Made by a program: the position numbers and the translations under genes | Notes under the pieces: generated by a model | Database searches by the model: none | The model's input: only the letters and a program-made list of their open reading frames with translations | What the model was told of the DNA's origin: nothing | In this document: piece by piece, positions 6,701 to 7,621 of the stretch | How positions within the stretch are numbered: the first letter of the stretch is position 1 | How the letters are laid out: each line of letters opens with the position of its first letter | DNA from: Bacteroidia bacterium | Lineage (GTDB): Bacteria > Bacteroidota > Bacteroidia > Bacteroidales > CAJPTX01 | Assembly: GCA_905373625.1 (NCBI GenBank) | Contig: CAJPTS010000085.1 | Coordinates: 1 to 7,621 of the forward strand | Direction: 5' to 3' | Length of the DNA stretch: 7,621 nucleotides

Positions 6701-7571
6701 TAAGATCGAGTGTCGTTAAGTTCGCACTGTGCACTCCGAGAGTCTCTAACTTCCCACAATTCTTGGCTTGCAAGGTCTGCAAAAAAAGTAATTGGGCAAT
6801 ACCTTTTATCTCAGATATATTAGTACAATCACTAATGTCTAAAACAGCGATCTTACTGCCAGTAAGGTCGAGTGTCGTTAAGTGCGTAGTGCGCACTTTG
6901 AGAGTCTCTAACTTCTCACAACCTTTTGCCTCAAAAGTTGTTAATTTGCTACTCTGCGTAACGTCTATTTTAGTTAAACTGGAGCAATTGTTGGCGCGCA
7001 AGGTCTCCAATTTTTCCATTTCTCCAAGCGTCTCTATGCCCGTATTTGTAAGCTCAAGAGACTTGAAGACCTCCAATCTTTCCGCAATTTTTTGTAACTT
7101 AGGACAATTAGTAGCTTTCAACTCCACATAATAATTATATCTAGGATAAAGTATTAGTTTTTCTAATAGAGGTGCATCTTTAATTTCGATTTTCTCTGGA
7201 TGATGCGAATCTCGAAATTCTAACTTTTTTAATTGAGTACAATTTTGCAGCACCGCCGAAACTTTCGCATCATTACTAGGCAGGTCATAAAAATGAGTAA
7301 ATTCTGTAAAATTCCCTTTTATATAATATGTTTTTTTTCCACTAAAGTGTAGTATTGGATTCTTTATTTCTTTAAATGATTGCCCATCCTCTGATCCATA
7401 GACCTTTGCTCCGTAATTAAACTCCAACCTTGGGCGATACTCCCTCCAACCAGTAGGCTCATAGGTTAGTTTTATAAGCCACTCCTCAGCCCAAACCCCC
7501 TTGGGCTGTAGCCACACAAACATACCTATCGCCAACATGACTAAATAGGCACAAATTTTTCTTCTTCTCAT
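753..7571 (-). CDS. Giant T9SS-secreted surface protein with four internalin-J-like LRR modules and six Ig-like domains
   Basis: 2272 residues, complete, stop TAG. Residues 1-28 are a signal peptide (MRRRK, hydrophobic core, cleavage expected after VWA). Then: LRR modules 1 (29-770), 2 (771-1140) and 3 (1141-1402); four bacterial Ig-like domains (about 1403-1770); LRR module 4 (1771-2022); two Big_2-like Ig domains (2023-2188); and a T9SS type A sorting domain (2189-2272). The product should cross the inner membrane by Sec and the outer membrane by the T9SS, with removal of the C-terminal domain and surface anchoring. The LRRs are of the short 21-residue type with Cys in the ladder position, as in Listeria InlJ and the Porphyromonas gingivalis protein named after it, which is linked to biofilm formation. 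An adhesin or scaffold role is therefore likely, but the ligand is unknown. The start is supported by the signal peptide. There is no Shine-Dalgarno sequence, only an A-rich leader, as is common in Bacteroidetes. The gene is far longer than typical InlJ-like proteins (about 500 residues), through module multiplication and internal duplication. About 50 cysteines is unusual for an exported protein. Confidence 0.95.
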   Translation of the reverse strand: MRRRKICAYLVMLAIGMFVWLQPKGVWAEEWLIKLTYEPTGWREYRPRLEFNYGAKVYGSEDGQSFKEIKNPILHFSGKKTYYIKGNFTEFTHFYDLPSNDAKVSAVLQNCTQLKKLEFRDSHHPEKIEIKDAPLLEKLILYPRYNYYVELKATNCPKLQKIAERLEVFKSLELTNTGIETLGEMEKLETLRANNCSSLTKIDVTQSSKLTTFEAKGCEKLETLKVRTTHLTTLDLTGSKIAVLDISDCTNISEIKGIAQLLFLQTLQAKNCGKLETLGVHSANLTTLDLTGCKISSLDVNLCAKLTSITGFDALPLRSLTAYNSGLTQITGQASLETLNASSCSDLTRIDAKQCSKLKTLEAKNCGKLATVKARSANLTTLDLTYSKVAVLDISNCTKISEIKGIAELSLETLRANNCSNLTKIESSKLETLEAKNCEKLATVAVKSAQLTTLDLTSSKVSSLDISSCAKLTSITGFDTLPLRTLTANNSGLTQITGKASLETLYANSCSKLTSIDAKSCGKLTTFEAKNCGKLATVEVVSKELTKLDLSGSAITKIDVTGCTGLKTIEFAREQLQTLECSSCTSLSAETLRKLLDGTDAPNLATCTAQGVSLPVSLNVNKSLKNLDLYSAKGLTSLTVQAQSVLEELYLANVKSLTELNVSQAKDLKKLLFGWTDVKRINLEGLEKLEEVYMPSNYPARLLTELLCQLHDRKNLLKGSFKYNFSSSELPLVNGSVARSKNWAIYNIASGTIDVTDQCSSTVGCNDITLPTNPDKVSLELAGSTTVKFKVEKPTILWQSKTSDIAQFYSNQHYSTGEHQIEVKENVYLFTQPNALSEIKIESAGNVKGIELTSVPDLKILTLKEAGKLQSLNITRQTALTSLIVTKAKDLSSLDLSKNTKLTNLEVKECGLTGSLDFSSHNALTEVNLFNNALSSVRLGNAITEIQVSYNQLTTLDLTPAAGLKKLLAYNNRLTEITLAADKSKYEYIDIERNALVAFDLQNAVNLGTLLIHSNPTLSNLNLRGCAKLKELSINDCKAFKEIQKPGEDAWFLDGCNALRKLKVYNTGLNATELTKLYCKLPQLSANAGELRVVDKDNADNLKEALKSGTKIAVDKGWKVLDKNENSFEGDKNRTCDDLKPHDVPVIELVADAGQTTVKFTTSAKELWIEDASGSFEYVDVTPGQEITRVFKPLYPSTYKFHSKITSFDITNQDKVKSLKIEKHDALTELKASNCTGMVSVQLSNIANLAKLDINNSHVKELALATFPALRELNCAKNELNQLNFTANTLLEKVDCSENANLTTITALKSVGSAPAPLKELKCGGSGLNIEAFNQLFCLLPERTSDAKGKLYAVKDAAEANAKLVPSNCYTSRATKKYWDILLNNGEGATLGSEDSGNHACEPEKVKSIKMDPIAIEHHATLQLQPTIEPSYADNPNVKWTVIEGADKVKLYEGTITVLEALNIGTATLECVALDGGGAKTQVKVTVLEKQVKTITIKSSIPTPFHIGDKVQFTAEIAPADATYRDITWSVDGGAAIIDANTGFLVAKTASTNLIVTAKNNSPEHQITENYKVQINAPDVKGLILSQNELVIKKDGKKYPVNVTLDPPSAYFNGTINATPANPVIAVSCEPKLDEYGFIIQPFKVEVEGITVGSETTVTIKPSAFPTISATLKVKVVSDFVEPTEIKLPETLSATVGTPVKITAEVLPETASNRTVLWSLKDAQSAEVLKIDVEGNITPLKGGRATVVATAAGKTDLTKECIVDVSVNAIPSHVKLVTTLTVAKNEDIQLQLAGAGEVYVKAESNVLQYTLTDAYNPVKVKSASGTIEVYGSLTKLEAKDAGDKITAITFTNDARLTELNVSGNSISELNLAALIDLQKLNCANNKLTKLDVIRLTNLTELNCGHNTISELDLLANANLEKLSCEALGLSTLNLSTNARLNELVCYGNKFATAVYDEIYCTLPTAGGTMIPAKAKVAAGSDPNYDAMLASSSQLATQKGWKVCYEDKTDIQTTGTKTECESKPATGITIEPLSVKIGETKAIKYSLQPAGATSKVYFASQDTNVATVDDQGKVKGVAAGEVNILITTDVPTANGPCKVTVEAGKIELTGITIKPLSVKVGETQKIEYTLQPDGATATVTFKSLDETIATVDDKGNVKGIKEGTVKIDVTTDVDNVKGECVVTVEKGTAVEDVIFANVLVAPNPFEADLRIVLGDDLQGVRYQLISANGTIVRYGTIVANEARVETSDLTAGVYILRLTTESGRTKSYNLIKK
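756..1007 (-). other. T9SS type A C-terminal sorting domain (residues 2189-2272)
   Basis: The last 84 residues show the family landmarks in order: VLVAPNPFEADLRI with the PNP box (2201-2203), YQLISANGTIVRYG as the 'x-ANG-x-V' strand pair, then LTAGVYILRLTTESG with the conserved GVY turn, and a basic end SYNLIKK. This Ig-like domain directs export through the outer-membrane T9SS translocon and is normally removed by the PorU sortase. In Porphyromonas the cargo is then attached to anionic lipopolysaccharide. Attachment and cleavage here are inferred from the family. Confidence 0.92.
1002..1250 (-). repeat. Duplicated Ig-like (Big_2) domain, second copy (residues 2108-2190)
   Basis: It begins TGITIKPLSVKVGET, with LQPDGAT, TIATVDDKGNVKG and CVVTVE, in direct tandem with the preceding copy. 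Each copy has one Cys just before the last strand (2096 and 2179). The domain leads straight into the T9SS sorting domain and so sits closest to the anchoring point, a usual place for stalk-like Ig domains. Confidence 0.85.
1251..1499 (-). repeat. Duplicated Ig-like (Big_2) domain, first copy (residues 2025-2107)
   Basis: It begins TGITIEPLSVKIGET and contains LQPAGAT, NVATVDDQGKVKG and CKVTVE, the usual Big_2 landmarks (GET turn, ATVD-G-VKG core, closing VTV strand). It is followed without gap by a second copy of exactly the same length, 83 codons. The two proteins are identical at 48 of 83 positions by hand count. Confidence 0.85.
1506..2261 (-). other. LRR module 4 (residues 1771-2022)
   Basis: The entry region (about 1772-1858) contains LTVAKNEDIQLQLAGAGEVYV. 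The LRR run is the most regular in the protein: Cys1882, Cys1903, Cys1924 and Cys1945 are spaced exactly 21 residues apart (for example LNCANNKLTKLDV and LNCGHNTISELDL), the textbook cysteine ladder of InlJ-type LRRs. The exit cap starts with VYDEIYCTLP (1954-1963), has KGWKVCYED (1998-2006), and ends at Cys2019. Confidence 0.8.
2262..3365 (-). other. Four bacterial Ig-like domains in series (residues about 1403-1770)
   Basis: Three units follow the Big_2 pattern: an opening strand such as VKSIKM, VKTITI or PTEIKL; then V(Q/K)(F/I)TAEIxPxxAxxxxxxWS; and a closing strand ending in VxV. Approximate limits are 1403-1488, 1491-1576 and 1683-1767. The third unit in order (about 1579-1677) is the odd one. 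It starts VKGLILSQNELVI, has no WS core, carries an extra loop with Cys1629 and YGFIIQP, and could be a different beta-sandwich. The block is probably a stalk separating modules 1-3 from module 4. Confidence 0.7.
3366..4151 (-). other. LRR module 3 (residues 1141-1402)
   Basis: The entry region (about 1143-1230) with AGQTTVKFTTSAKELWIED closely resembles that of module 2 (STTVKFKVEKPTILW). A short LRR run follows, with Cys1275 and Cys1296 exactly 21 residues apart (LNCAKNEL, VDCSENAN). The exit cap starts with AFNQLFCLLPER (1332-1343), has KKYWDIL (1376-1382) in place of KGWKVLD, and ends at Cys1401. An extra Cys1369 is present. Confidence 0.75.
4152..5261 (-). other. LRR module 2 (residues 771-1140)
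   Basis: The beta-rich entry region (about 775-858) contains LELAGSTTVKFKVEKPTILW. LRRs follow to about 1075, here mostly with Asn in the ladder position (KNTKLTNLEV, NNALSSV, YNQLTTLDL, YNNRLTEI), not the Cys-rich turns of module 1. The exit cap starts with ELTKLYCKLP (1073-1082), has DKGWKVLD (1115-1122), and ends at Cys1136, 58 residues after Cys1078. Confidence 0.75.
6075..6572 (-). repeat. Tandem intragenic repeat, copy 2 (residues 334-499)
   Basis: Second copy, 166 codons, running from ASLETLNASSC to LTQITGK. A third, partial and more diverged copy starts immediately after it at residue 500 (ASLETLYANSC) and fades after about residue 563 (DNA about 5883-6074), so the array is about 2.4 units long. 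The unit length is a whole number of codons and the frame is kept throughout, as expected if copy-number changes yield functional proteins of different length. Confidence 0.85.
6573..7013 (-). repeat. Tandem intragenic repeat, copy 1 (residues 187-333)
   Basis: This is the first copy of a large in-frame duplication inside LRR module 1. It runs from KLETLRANNC to LTQITGQ. Against copy 2 it lacks about 20 residues in the middle (the segment around SLETLRANNCSNLTKIE). The stretch 6559-6718 aligns without gaps to 6061-6220 of copy 2, with 16 differences in 160 bases by my hand count. Confidence 0.85.
7488..7571 (-). other. Sec signal peptide of the LRR protein (residues 1-28)
   Basis: The translated N-terminus has four basic residues in positions 2-5, a hydrophobic stretch AYLVMLAIGMFVWL (8-21), a short polar region with a helix-breaking Pro, and a VWA signal-peptidase I site at 26-28 followed by EE. 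Cys7 lies too early and in the wrong context to be a lipobox, so this is a type I and not a lipoprotein signal. This fits the C-terminal T9SS domain, whose clients all enter the periplasm by Sec. Confidence 0.88.
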
Positions 7572-7599
7572 TTTACTTTATGTTTTACGTTTAGCGAAA

Positions 7600-7607
7600 C
7601 AAAGATT
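7600..7607 (-). promoter_or_regulatory. Possible Bacteroidetes -7 box upstream of the LRR gene
   Basis: On the minus strand AATCTTTG (7607-7600) matches the Bacteroidetes -7 consensus TAnnTTTG at five of six defined positions, 28 bases before the ATG. Transcription would begin roughly 20 bases before the start codon. The matching -33 element (TTTG-like) would fall at or beyond the window edge, so the pair cannot be tested. The leader is A-rich without a Shine-Dalgarno sequence. Confidence 0.3.
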
Positions 7608-7621
7608 GCACGTAATACAAC

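Larger units (their letters stand above)
5262..7487 (-). other. LRR module 1 (residues 29-770), expanded by internal duplication
   Basis: The entry region (about 31-117) is beta-rich and divergent. From about 107 to 700 the sequence resolves into turns of 10-11 residues of the form LxTLxAxNCxK, two turns making one 21-22 residue LRR. Cysteines recur at the turn position: 17 between residues 196 and 563, often exactly 11 apart (344/355/366 and 510/521/532). The exit cap begins with LLTELLCQL (702-710) and ends near Cys759 and Cys765, with SKNW (740-743) matching the KGW of the other caps. It is the most divergent cap and lacks the Pro after the Cys motif. At 742 residues this module is two to three times longer than the others. 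Confidence 0.75.

Noticed and set aside
5880..7013. CRISPR array or satellite DNA suggested by regular short repeats
   Set aside because: The repeats are imperfect, in frame, and encode LRR turns. Spacing varies by whole codons and there are no unique spacers between exact repeats.
6601..7131. Plus-strand open frame of 176 codons
   Set aside because: Same origin: it is a near-copy of the other antisense frame because the underlying DNA is duplicated. No independent evidence of coding.
7585..7615. Inverted repeat TTACGT/ACGTAA (minus strand 7615-7610 and 7590-7585) around the possible -7 box
   Set aside because: Six-base arms with 19 bases between are easily expected by chance, and the upstream region is cut off by the window.

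Overview
The window is almost entirely one gene: a 2272-codon minus-strand reading frame for a secreted, cell-surface leucine-rich-repeat (LRR) protein. It has an N-terminal signal peptide and ends in a type IX secretion system (T9SS) type A C-terminal sorting domain. T9SS sorting domains are confined to the Bacteroidetes. Together with the cysteine-rich internalin-J-like LRRs, bacterial Ig-like domains and moderate base composition, this points to the order Bacteroidales, most likely Porphyromonas or a close relative. The genus is inferred from family resemblance, not from a search.

Layout in the direction of transcription (minus strand, high to low coordinates). 7572-7621 is the start of the upstream region, with a possible Bacteroidetes-type -7 box. 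753-7571 is the giant LRR/Ig surface protein. 675-709 is a strong intrinsic terminator with a cUUCGg tetraloop. About 267-674 is non-coding with no recognised element beyond weak hairpins. 212-266 is a 55-bp dyad that would place the next gene's start codon in a 15-bp RNA stem. 1-213 is the 5' end of an AAA-type ATPase gene of the AAA_14/DUF4143 kind, cut by the window edge.

Read closely, the large protein is not a uniform LRR array. The same composite module recurs four times: an approximately 85-residue beta-rich entry region, an LRR run, and an exit cap that begins with a short Cys motif and ends with a second Cys 51-63 residues later. The order is signal peptide, modules 1-2-3, four Ig-like domains, module 4, two nearly duplicate Ig-like domains, sorting domain. 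Module 1 is far longer than the others because it contains an in-frame tandem duplication of about 147-166 codons, still about 90% identical at DNA level in the part I aligned by hand.

The protein probably works outside the cell as an adhesin or scaffold anchored by the T9SS. The ATPase gene appears to be a separate transcription unit and no functional link is evident. I see no defence system, mobile element, CRISPR array or RNA gene. The most unusual signals are the four-module architecture, the recent internal expansion with its cysteine ladder, and the start-codon hairpin before the ATPase.
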